Source: an uncultured Prevotella sp.
GTDB lineage: Bacteria; Bacteroidota; Bacteroidia; Bacteroidales; Bacteroidaceae
Assembly: GCA_900556465.1 (NCBI GenBank)
Contig: USPK01000017.1
Span: 1 to 28,837 of the forward strand
Direction of reading: 5' to 3'
DNA: 28,837 bases
The notes beneath the pieces are model-generated. The model saw only the letters and a program-made list of their open reading frames with translations, searched no databases and had not been told where the DNA came from. Within the stretch, counting starts at the first letter, position 1. Each line of letters opens with the position of its first letter. Below are positions 7,744 through 13,863 of this stretch, piece by piece. Made by a program: the position numbers and the translations under genes.

Positions 7744-8730
7744 CTACAGGTAGCGGACGCTCTTGTGCAGGTTCTTCCCCTTCTTCCCCAGGTTCAGGTC
7801 CAGGCGGTAACCGATGGTCACTTCGTGATAACCGCTCGTCAGGCCGATGCCTTCGGTGCTGGCCTCGTAGGAATAGCTGATGTCTACGCCATGAAACATG
7901 CCGCCCACGAAGACGGCCACCGAATGGAGCGGGCTATAGTTGACGCCGCCGTACAGGCGCTTCTTGTCCTTGGCATAAAGCAGGCGCGCCGTGATGTCGG
8001 CACGGAAGGCCGTCCCGTCGTAGCGCAGCAGGGTCGAGGGAACTATTGTAAATAACGGCGTTCGGGTCCGGATATTGTAGCCCGCCGTGAAATTATACAA
8101 AGATTTAACTTTTATCTCGTTCGTCTCGCCCAGCAGGACGGTCGGTGCCGTCAGGTGTTGCGCGGCTATGCCGGCATAGAGCGGGCCGCGGGCGTAATAG
8201 AGGCCGGCCGAGAAGTCGAACTTCGAGCCGCTCACCTCCGACGTCGGGAAGGCGGGGTCGTTCGCGTCGCCCAGGTCGGCGCTGGCGCCGTCCACTTTCT
8301 CGTTGAGCATGTCCAGCGAGGCGCCGACGCTCAGCGTACCGCCGAAGAGGCGGAAGTGGTAGGCGTAGAGCACGGAAAAGCGCTGGTGGGCAAAGAGGCC
8401 GAACTCGTCGCGCTGGAAACTGGCGCCCACGCCATGGTTCGTTTTCCCGATCTGGAAAGCCATGTCCGCGCCGGCATACATCGTGCTGCCGCCGTCCTCG
8501 AAGCCGGCCGCGTGGCTCTGGTAAGCCGCATTGATGGAAAGCTGCGGCAGGCGGCCCACGGCGGCCGGGTTGAACTGCGGCTCCAGCTGCCAGTAGTGCA
8601 GAAAGGCAGGGTCCTGCTGCGCGCGGACCGTAGGCACGACGGCAAGGACCAGCGTTCCCGCCAGTGCGACACGGCGGGCGGCAGGTCCGTCAAACAGGCT
8701 CCGCAGCTTGCTGCGGAGCCACGCCCCCAA
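7744..8730 (-). CDS. porP: PorP/SprF family type IX secretion outer-membrane protein (start uncertain)
   Basis: Outer-membrane beta-barrel protein of the PorP/SprF family, normally the first gene of the type IX secretion operon. The mature part starts QQDPAFLHYWQLEPQFNPAA, the classic family opening, after a signal segment VALAGTLVLAVVPTVRA. Alternating strands run to a C-terminal GYRLDLNLGKKGK. There is no ATG in a suitable place: the frame's only ATG (9009) lies upstream of the promoter at 8803-8833. TTG 8730 (328 residues) gives a sensible signal peptide; GTG 8760 and a CTG near 8706 are alternatives. An ATG at 8744 is in another frame. Confidence 0.9.
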   Translation of the reverse strand: MGAWLRSKLRSLFDGPAARRVALAGTLVLAVVPTVRAQQDPAFLHYWQLEPQFNPAAVGRLPQLSINAAYQSHAAGFEDGGSTMYAGADMAFQIGKTNHGVGASFQRDEFGLFAHQRFSVLYAYHFRLFGGTLSVGASLDMLNEKVDGASADLGDANDPAFPTSEVSGSKFDFSAGLYYARGPLYAGIAAQHLTAPTVLLGETNEIKVKSLYNFTAGYNIRTRTPLFTIVPSTLLRYDGTAFRADITARLLYAKDKKRLYGGVNYSPLHSVAVFVGGMFHGVDISYSYEASTEGIGLTSGYHEVTIGYRLDLNLGKKGKNLHKSVRYL

Positions 8731-8799
8731 CGGGGCAAAAACATCTGTCGTGCAGCTCACGCTCTCTGTCTCGAAATGATAGTCGCGGGCAAAGCCCGC
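8698..8799 (-). repeat. three palindromes in the porP leader and start region
   Basis: Three inverted repeats follow each other: GCTCCGCAGC / GCTGCGGAGC around TT (8698-8719), GCCCC / GGGGC (8723-8736), and GCGGGC / GCCCGC around AAA (8785-8799). On the minus-strand transcript the last would lie at the very 5' end and the others around the presumed start codon. They could shape translation of porP or be remnants of a repetitive element. Confidence 0.6.
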
Positions 8800-8802
8800 C
8801 TG

Positions 8803-8833
8803 CAAAGATAAAGAAGAATTGGCAACCTTACAA
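8803..8833 (-). promoter_or_regulatory. promoter of the porP-gldKLMN operon
   Basis: On the minus strand TTG (8831-8833), 20 bases, then TATCTTTG (8810-8803), matching the Bacteroidota -33/-7 pattern. The transcript would start near 8797. This rules out translation from the ATG at 9009. Confidence 0.7.
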
Positions 8834-8966
8834 GCACTGCGCCTAAAAAGCGGCCGCCCCCGTCCGGAGCCGCCGCCCCGCCGCCAGCCGCGCCGCAGAG
8901 CGGAACGGCCGGGGCGGAAATCGGAAAAAAGCGACGGGAGGGCGGCCGCCTTCGTGTGGAAAAACC

Positions 8967-8974
8967 TACCTTTG
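8967..8974 (+). promoter_or_regulatory. -7 box TACCTTTG for the barrel-protein operon
   Basis: Exact TAnnTTTG match 73 bases before ATG 9047, preceded by an A-rich stretch. It fires away from the porP promoter, making 8731-9046 a divergent control region. Confidence 0.6.
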
Positions 8975-9046
8975 CAGTGGCGGGCAGCCCGCGCCGCAGG
9001 GTGGCGCACCCCGGCGGCCCGCCGTTTGCCCTAAAATCTCACCGTC

Positions 9047-9625
9047 ATGAGAAAGTGTTTACTCCTACTCTTCCTGGCCCTCGGCGCCCTCGGCCTCGCC
9101 GCGCAAGAGCGGCAGACGTTCAGCGTCAGCACGCCGGCCAGCTTCCGCGAGCAGCCCCTGGCCCGCCGCTTCTCGTTCGCCGTGAACGGCGGCATCGGCG
9201 CTCCCTACCGCAACACGACGCCGCTCTTCGCCGGCATCGACATTGGCTTTGAGTGCATCCCGCGCCTCGTCGTCTTCGGCCGGGCCGAGGCGCTGGCCGG
9301 CCTCCACGAGGTGGACGACGCGCGGACTTACGCCGTCAGCAAGACCCTTGGCGCCGGCCTGGGCGTACGCTTGCTGGGAAAATGGCAGGACACTTACGCC
9401 ACCGCCATGAAGCATGCCCTCGACCTGCGGGCCTCGGTCGGGTGGACCTACGGTAAGAACGACTGGAACTACGCCCTCTACGATGCCAACCTGACGTGGT
9501 ACTGCCGCGGCGTGCTCCAGGGCTGTTCGCCCACGGTCGGGGTGGGCTTCCGCTACATGGACTCCCGCACGTCGGGCATCAGGAGCTATCGCAACGCCTA
9601 CCTGACCATCGGGTTCCGCTTCTGA
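9047..9625 (+). CDS. small outer-membrane beta-barrel protein, function unknown
   Basis: 192-residue exported protein. Signal peptide MRKCLLLLFLALGALGLAAQ is followed by about 170 residues with alternating hydrophobic strands (FAGIDIGFECIPRLVVFGRAEA; GAGLGVRLLGKW; LDLRASVGWTYGK; GVGFRYMD) and a final strand YLTIGFRF ending in phenylalanine, as in BAM-inserted barrels. It resembles Bacteroidota OmpW/OmpA-barrel-sized hypothetical proteins, but no specific family is certain. It is first in an apparent three-gene plus-strand operon (gap of 29 bases to the next gene) and is divergent from porP. Confidence 0.82.
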   Translation: MRKCLLLLFLALGALGLAAQERQTFSVSTPASFREQPLARRFSFAVNGGIGAPYRNTTPLFAGIDIGFECIPRLVVFGRAEALAGLHEVDDARTYAVSKTLGAGLGVRLLGKWQDTYATAMKHALDLRASVGWTYGKNDWNYALYDANLTWYCRGVLQGCSPTVGVGFRYMDSRTSGIRSYRNAYLTIGFRF

Positions 9626-9654
9626 CGGCGGCGCCCGCCCCACTCTTTCCGCCC

Positions 9655-10422
9655 ATGCTCCATCGGTTCTCCACCCTCCGCCGCACGCTGCGCTGGCTGC
9701 GGCGCATCGGCCACTGCGCGGGGTTCGGCATCCAGTCGCCCTTTGCGTACAATCTCGTCACGCGCGTCGTCTACGAGAAGGAGGCGTTCTACGCCTACGA
9801 GCCCCTGGCCCGGACCGTCGACACGGCGGCCGACGGGCTGCGCCTGTGCGATGCCCGCCTGCTGCTCCGCCTCGTCAACGACCACCAGCCGCGCACGGTC
9901 CTCGTGGCCGGCCGCCGGACCGCCGCTGCGGCCCGCTACCTGCAGGCGGGAAAGCCTTCGGCCCTGATGCGCAGCAGCCTTTCCCTCCGGCCGGACGCGC
10001 TGACGCAGGCCGCTGCCGAACTGGCACAGGCCGCCGCCGGCCAGGCCCCGGCCGACACGCCGACAGTTTCTCCAGCCACGGGCCTTAGCCCAGTTTTTCC
10101 TGGCCCTATCCCCGTGAAAACTGGCCTTAGCCCCGTAGCGGGGCCGACCGCCGGGGCCGAAGCGACAAGCGGCGGCGTCGACCTCTTCTACGTGGAAGCC
10201 GAAGCAGGCTGGCCCGCCGCGTGGGAGGCGCTGCGGCCCTTTGCCACGGACCGCACGCTCTTCGTCGTCCACGGTATGCACCGCAGCCGCGCCGACCGGG
10301 CCGCCTGGCAGCGGCTGACGGCGGACGAAGGCGTGCGCGTAGCCTTCGACCTCTACGACTTCGGCCTGGCCTACTTCGACCGCCGCCTGCAACGGGCCCG
10401 CTACGTGGTCAACTATTTCTGA
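9655..10422 (+). CDS. methyltransferase-like protein with an in-frame repeat insertion
   Basis: 255 residues. The N terminus (RIGHCAGFGIQSPFAYNLVTRVVYEKEAFYAYE) matches a conserved Bacteroidota family usually described as SAM-dependent methyltransferase-like. A Rossmann-type strand HQPRTVLVAG (about residue 80), the strand VDLFYVEA (about 175) and the end FDLYDFGLAYFDRRLQRARYVVNYF fit that fold. The glycine-rich SAM loop is poor (VLVAGRRTAAAARYL), so activity is doubtful. Residues 142-164 are a copy of the dispersed 21-bp-period repeat (TGLSPVF / PGPIPVK / TGLSPVA), inserted without breaking the frame between two fold elements. ATG 9655 lies 29 bases after the barrel gene. Confidence 0.75.
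   Translation: MLHRFSTLRRTLRWLRRIGHCAGFGIQSPFAYNLVTRVVYEKEAFYAYEPLARTVDTAADGLRLCDARLLLRLVNDHQPRTVLVAGRRTAAAARYLQAGKPSALMRSSLSLRPDALTQAAAELAQAAAGQAPADTPTVSPATGLSPVFPGPIPVKTGLSPVAGPTAGAEATSGGVDLFYVEAEAGWPAAWEALRPFATDRTLFVVHGMHRSRADRAAWQRLTADEGVRVAFDLYDFGLAYFDRRLQRARYVVNYF
10078..10144 (+). repeat. dispersed 21-bp-period repeat, copy 2, inside a coding gene
   Basis: Three 21-base units starting at 10081, 10102 and 10123 (GGCCTTAGCCC, GGCCCTATCCC, GGCCTTAGCCC). They share words with the intergenic copies at 2395-2462, 13378-13450 and 27996-28075. The frame stays open and adds about 23 residues to the methyltransferase-like protein. Confidence 0.8.
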
Positions 10423-10470
10423 AACTCCGGCCGGCCCCGCGCCGCCGGCCGCTCAAAACACCCGAACGCC

Positions 10471-10977
10471 ATGTCCATCTACACCCGCACGGGCGACGAA
10501 GGGACCACGACGCTGGCCGACGGCCGGCAGGTCCCGAAAGACGCCGCCGCCATCGAGGCCTACGGGGCCCTCGACGAACTGAGCAGCCACCTGGGCCTGC
10601 TCGCCACCCTCGTACCCCCCGCCGTGGCGGCCGAGCTCCACGAACAGCAGCGCCGCCTCTTCGCCGTCAGCGCCCTGCTGGCGGGGGTCGACGCACCGTC
10701 CTACCTGCCCGGCCGGGAGGAAGTGGCCGCCCTGGAACGCCTCATCGACGCGCGCTCGGACAGCTGGAAGGGCTTCGGCGGCTTCGTGCTGCCGGGCGGA
10801 TGCCCCGCGGCGGCCCAGGCCCAGGTGTGCCGCACGGTCTGCCGCCGGGCCGAGCGGCGTCTCGTGTCGGCAGCGACAACGGCCGGCCTGGCCTACGTCA
10901 ACCGCCTGTCGGACTACCTCTTCGTCCTGGCCCAGTGGCTGAACCGCGAGGCCGGCGTGCCCGAAATCCGGCTCTGA
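10471..10977 (+). CDS. pduO: PduO-type ATP:cob(I)alamin adenosyltransferase
   Basis: 168-residue cytoplasmic enzyme that transfers the adenosyl group of ATP to cob(I)alamin to make coenzyme B12. It has the N-terminal ATP-binding signature YTRTGDEGTTTL (residues 4-15), the helix IEAYGALDELSSHLGL with the expected Asp/Glu, FVLPGG in the middle, and CRRAERRLV then VNRLSDYLFVLAQWLNR near the end, the conserved Arg-rich and RLSD(Y/F)LF motifs. Length is normal for the family. It is third in an operon with the barrel and methyltransferase-like genes (48-base gap). No cobalamin biosynthesis gene is nearby, so it probably serves salvage. Confidence 0.93.
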   Translation: MSIYTRTGDEGTTTLADGRQVPKDAAAIEAYGALDELSSHLGLLATLVPPAVAAELHEQQRRLFAVSALLAGVDAPSYLPGREEVAALERLIDARSDSWKGFGGFVLPGGCPAAAQAQVCRTVCRRAERRLVSAATTAGLAYVNRLSDYLFVLAQWLNREAGVPEIRL

Positions 10978-11108
10978 AACACGCCCCGACAGGCCCTCCG
11001 CCTTGCCCAAAAGGCCGCGAAACGCGTATATCTGCCACTTTTTAAGCATGTTTTACAACAGAGAGCAAATAATCCTGGCCCAAAAGTTCGTCTTACTAAA
11101 AAAAATGA

Positions 11109-11116
11109 TATTTTTG
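11109..11116 (+). promoter_or_regulatory. -7 box TATTTTTG for the DUF2795 gene
   Basis: Exact TAnnTTTG match in an AT-rich stretch 53 bases before ATG 11169. Confidence 0.6.
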
Positions 11117-11168
11117 CCCCACATTTTGCGACACAAATTATTTATCAATACACTAAACCTGTAAGATT

Positions 11169-11390
11169 ATGTACTGGACTTTGGAACTTGCTTCTAAACT
11201 CGAAGATGCCCCCTGGCCCGCTACCAAGGATGAGCTGATTGACTATGCCATGCGTTCTGGAGCGCCCATGGAGGTGGTAGAGAACCTGCAGGAGCTCGAA
11301 GACGAAGGCGAAATCTACGAAACGATTGAGGACGTCTGGCCAGACTATCCGACCAAAGAGGACTTCCTCTTCAACGAGGACGAATATTAA
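11169..11390 (+). CDS. DUF2795 family small acidic protein
   Basis: 73-residue cytoplasmic protein, strongly conserved across Bacteroidota and of unknown function. It starts MYWTLELASKLEDAPWPATK, continues DELIDYAMRSGAPMEVVENL and ends DVWPDYPTKEDFLFNEDEY, matching the family from end to end. It is very acidic. Its own promoter (11109-11116) and terminator (11438-11469) make it a single-gene transcript. The compact gene with strong control signals suggests high expression. Confidence 0.92.
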   Translation: MYWTLELASKLEDAPWPATKDELIDYAMRSGAPMEVVENLQELEDEGEIYETIEDVWPDYPTKEDFLFNEDEY

Positions 11391-11437
11391 GTTGCCGAGG
11401 CAGCCGACGCCCTCGGGATGCTGAACGTGAAACAAAG

Positions 11438-11469
11438 AAAGTGGAGGCTGTAAGGGTCTCCACTTTTTT
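11438..11469 (+). terminator. intrinsic terminator after the DUF2795 gene
   Basis: Stem AAAGTGGAG (11438-11446) with CTCCACTTT (11458-11466), 11-base loop, running into TTTTTTC. It lies about 50 bases past the stop codon. Confidence 0.85.
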
Positions 11470-11598
11470 CGTGTCCGCCCGCCGGGAGGAGGTGGTAGAG
11501 CGGGTGGCGCGGCGGACTGGGGCGCTGGCGACGCGCGGTAATGGCCGGGCGATGAAAAAAGTTGGGAGGCGGGAAGGGGCTGTTCCGGAAAAATCCGT

Positions 11599-11606
11599 TA
11601 CCTTTG
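11599..11606 (+). promoter_or_regulatory. -7 box TACCTTTG for the zinc-ribbon gene
   Basis: Exact TAnnTTTG match. It predicts a leader of about 120 bases that contains the mini-ORF at 11704-11730. The rest of the 11391-11732 gap holds only the DUF2795 terminator and GC-rich sequence. Confidence 0.55.
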
Positions 11607-11703
11607 TCGTGCAGCCTGGATGCTGACGTACAGGTGCGGAGCGTGCGCTTCGCGACGCCGGCCCTATTTTCCCCGCCAGCCAGACAGGCGGCGCCAAAAC
11701 GCA

Positions 11704-11730
11704 ATGAAAAACCAAACCAAGGAGGACTAA
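11704..11730 (+). promoter_or_regulatory. leader mini-ORF overlapping a strong Shine-Dalgarno sequence
   Basis: ATG 11704 opens an 8-codon reading frame (MKNQTKED, stop TAA 11728-11730) that ends two bases before ATG 11733. Inside it, AAGGAGG at 11719-11725 sits 7 bases from ATG 11733, an ideal Shine-Dalgarno spacing that most genes here lack. The arrangement would allow translational coupling. Confidence 0.5.
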
Positions 11731-11732
11731 CC

Positions 11733-12986
11733 ATGGCACTCATACCCTGCAAACGCTGCGGATGCCCCGTGTCCACCCGGGCCGAGCGCTGCCCGCATTG
11801 CGGCCTGCCCGTCACCGAGTCGATGGACGAAGAGACGCGGGCACAGCATTCCGTAACGCCCGAAGCGGCTCCCCCAGCCGTTCCGTCGCCTTCCCCCGTA
11901 ACGCAAAAAACACTCCCGCCGATACCGGGCACGTCCACCGACGCTCCGGCAGCGGAAGCGACGCCCACGACGGCACCCGCCGGGCCGGAAACTCCGCCGC
12001 AAGTGGCTAAAAATGCGGCCACAGACGCACCGGCGGCGGAAGCTGCGCCCGCGGCGGCCTCCGCCGGGCCGGGAACTTCGCCGCAAATGGCTGAAAATGC
12101 GCCCGCAGGCGCCCCGGAGGCAGAAGCGGCGCCCGCGGCGGCCTCCGCCGGGCCGGGAACTTCGCCGCAAGTGGCTGAAAATGCGGCCACCGATGCCCCG
12201 GCGGCGGAAGCGGCGCCCGCGGCAGCGCCCGCCGGGCCGGAAACTCCGCCGCCACCGCCCCCAGTACCTGCCACTCCCGCACCGGGAACGCAAACAGGCG
12301 GCCATGCGGCCGCGACGGCAACCAACGTTCCGCAGTCTACGCCGCGGACGGAGCCGAATCAACCGGCGGCTGCCGGGCCGGGCCCGGAAACCGACCGGCC
12401 GGAGGGAAAGCGGAAGCGGCGTAATCCGTGGTGGATTGTCCTGCTCCTCGCGCTGGCCGTCATAGCCGTCGGAGGCGCTGCGGCCTACTACCTGCTCTAC
12501 GGTCCCTCGCGGACGCCTACGTACGACATTTACAAGTTCGACGACAGCCATCTGACGAGCGACGCGCCCGCAGCGGACGACTACGCGGCCAACGATGCGA
12601 CCGTCCCCCATGCCGACGACGCGACAACGGCCGACGACGAAGCGGCATCGCCCTATACGGACGACGCAACAACGACCGGCGACGCCTGGACGACCGAACA
12701 TTACAGCGGCAGCATGACGGACGAGAACGGAACGTACCCTATCGAAATCGCGCTCGAGCGTAAGGGCGACGCCATCCGGAATTGCATCTACACCAATGTT
12801 GAACTGGGCGGAAAGATTCGGATGGAGGGCACCGTCATCAACGGTATGCTCATCCTCACGGGAAAGGACGGCAACTACGTATTCCAAATCAACGTTGACC
12901 TGGATTCACTGGAAGGCGTGGCCACCGACGGCCCCAAAACGCTCAGCGTAAGCTTGGAAAGCACGACGCCGGCCGCTGCGTATTGA
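11733..12986 (+). CDS. zinc-ribbon, repeat-containing single-pass membrane protein
   Basis: 417 residues, function unknown. Residues 1-30 form a zinc ribbon (Cys6-x2-Cys9 and Cys20-x2-Cys23, with PHCGLPV). Residues 69-180 are four 28-residue Ala/Pro-rich repeats (TDAPAAEAAPAAA...). One transmembrane helix follows a basic stretch (KRKRRNPWW) at about residues 234-256, placing the zinc ribbon in the cytoplasm. Outside are an Asp/Thr/Ala-rich acidic linker and a globular C-terminal domain (about residues 325-410: YSGSMTDENGTYPIEIALE, GGKIRMEGTVINGMLILTG) rich in beta strands. The layout resembles bacterial zinc-ribbon plus membrane helix plus sensor-domain proteins. Start is set by the Shine-Dalgarno at 11719-11725; the open frame runs upstream to 11562 but passes the promoter. 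Confidence 0.82.
   Translation: MALIPCKRCGCPVSTRAERCPHCGLPVTESMDEETRAQHSVTPEAAPPAVPSPSPVTQKTLPPIPGTSTDAPAAEATPTTAPAGPETPPQVAKNAATDAPAAEAAPAAASAGPGTSPQMAENAPAGAPEAEAAPAAASAGPGTSPQVAENAATDAPAAEAAPAAAPAGPETPPPPPPVPATPAPGTQTGGHAAATATNVPQSTPRTEPNQPAAAGPGPETDRPEGKRKRRNPWWIVLLLALAVIAVGGAAAYYLLYGPSRTPTYDIYKFDDSHLTSDAPAADDYAANDATVPHADDATTADDEAASPYTDDATTTGDAWTTEHYSGSMTDENGTYPIEIALERKGDAIRNCIYTNVELGGKIRMEGTVINGMLILTGKDGNYVFQINVDLDSLEGVATDGPKTLSVSLESTTPAAAY
11937..12272 (+). repeat. four 84-bp coding tandem repeats
   Basis: Units start at 11937, 12021, 12105 and 12189 and encode 28 residues each. Units 2 and 3 are closest to each other; units 1 and 4 share the variant GPETPP. The last unit runs into a proline run. 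Confidence 0.85.
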
Positions 12987-13048
12987 CGCCCCGCCGGATG
13001 TCGCTCGGGAAGCCTCCCTCCGGCCATGGCGCCCCGCGCCACGACCCA

Positions 13049-13343
13049 GCTTTTTAGGGCTGGACGCGCGCAACTTAGCGCCGGCATTTCGCAAAACCGC
13101 ACGGCGGCCCGGCTTTTTAGGCCTGGACGCGCGCTGCTTAGCGCCGGCTTTTTACGAAATCGCACGGCGGCCCGACTTTTTAGGCCCAAACACGCACAAC
13201 TTAGCGCCGGCTTTTCGCAAAATCGCACTGCGGCCCGACTTTTTAGGCCCGGACGCGCGTTGCTTAGCGCCGGCTTTTCACGAAATCGAACGGCGGCCTG
13301 GCTTTTTAGGGCCAAGACGCGCGCAACTTAGCGCCGGCATTTT
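13049..13343. repeat. five-unit 63-bp tandem array with alternating unit types
   Basis: CTTTTTAGG marks each unit, at 13049, 13112, 13175, 13238 and 13301, exactly 63 bases apart. Units 1, 3 and 5 carry CAACTTAGCGCCGGC; units 2 and 4 carry TGCTTAGCGCCGGC followed by ACGAAAT. The array therefore has an A-B-A-B-A order, i.e. a 126-base higher-order repeat. Unit 5 is truncated after GCGCCGGCATTTT. Confidence 0.9.
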
Positions 13344-13377
13344 GGGGCCGGACATGCGGCGACAGATTCGGCAAGAA

Positions 13378-13450
13378 CGGGGCCTATCCCAGTTTTTACG
13401 GGGCTAAGGGGAGTTTTTTCTTCCCTTAGCCCCGTTTTTATGAAAACTCT
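13378..13450. repeat. dispersed 21-bp-period repeat, copy 3
   Basis: Contains GGCCTATCCCAG, ACGGGGCTAAGGG and CCCTTAGCCCCGT. The last two (13398-13410 and 13423-13435) are a perfect 13-bp inverted repeat around a T-run, followed on the plus strand by TTTTTA, so it can act as a plus-strand terminator. The minus frame reads in heptads ending TGLRE / TPLSPV / TGIGPV. Confidence 0.75.
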
Positions 13451-13791
13451 CCCCGTCCGTCCGCCGCCGCTTGCCGCCCCGCGTGCAAAGGGCGGTGTCG
13501 ACCGGCTGCGCGGCCCCGGTGCGGGGCAAGGCGGTGCGGTGGCCGAGGCCATAAGGCCGGGGGCGACGGGGCATTTCCCCGGAAAAAATGCCGAAATCCG
13601 GGGAGCGGAAGGCTGGCGGACGGTGAGGACCGGGCATGTGCGGCGGCCGGTTGGCCCTACCGGACCGGGGCGGAAAAGGCGCGCGGGCGAAACCGGCTCA
13701 GGCCCGCCGGCGACGTAGAGCGGCCGGACAAGGCGAAACGGAGAGGAAAGGCTGCGGGACGCAAAGGGCGGACCGCGGCGGACAGGCGCAC

Positions 13792-13828
13792 AAAAAACGG
13801 CGTGAACGCTGGAATCAACGTTCACGCC
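13792..13828 (-). terminator. intrinsic terminator of secDF
   Basis: On the minus strand GGCGTGAACG (13828-13819) and CGTTCACGCC (13808-13799) form a perfect 10-bp stem followed by GTTTTTTG. It lies 36 bases past the secDF stop. Confidence 0.85.
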
Positions 13829-13863
13829 GGATGGTTCATATCAAACAAGGCGCGGCAACGGCC

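Larger units (their letters stand above)
12987..13863. other. 877-base gene-free region rich in repeats
   Basis: Between the zinc-ribbon gene and the end of secDF. It contains the 63-bp array (13049-13343), a dispersed 21-bp-period repeat (13378-13450), GC-rich sequence without recognisable genes (13451-13790) and the secDF terminator (13792-13828). Open frames on both strands of the array come from its 63-base (21-codon) period and are not convincing genes. Confidence 0.7.

Noticed and set aside
8331..8744. Alternative frame starting with ATG 8744 inside porP
   Set aside because: The product has no signal peptide or barrel features and is in a different frame from the clear PorP sequence.
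12875..13331. Open frames on both strands across the 63-bp array (101 and 146 codons)
   Set aside because: A 63-base period keeps any stop-free frame open in every unit; neither frame has a signal, domain or promoter, and one overlaps the end of the zinc-ribbon gene.
13049..13343. Possible CRISPR-like array
   Set aside because: Units are contiguous with no unique spacers between constant repeats, and no cas genes are present.
13328..13825. Minus-strand open frame of 165 codons between the array and secDF
   Set aside because: Covers the dispersed repeat, GC-rich filler and the secDF terminator; no coherent protein features.
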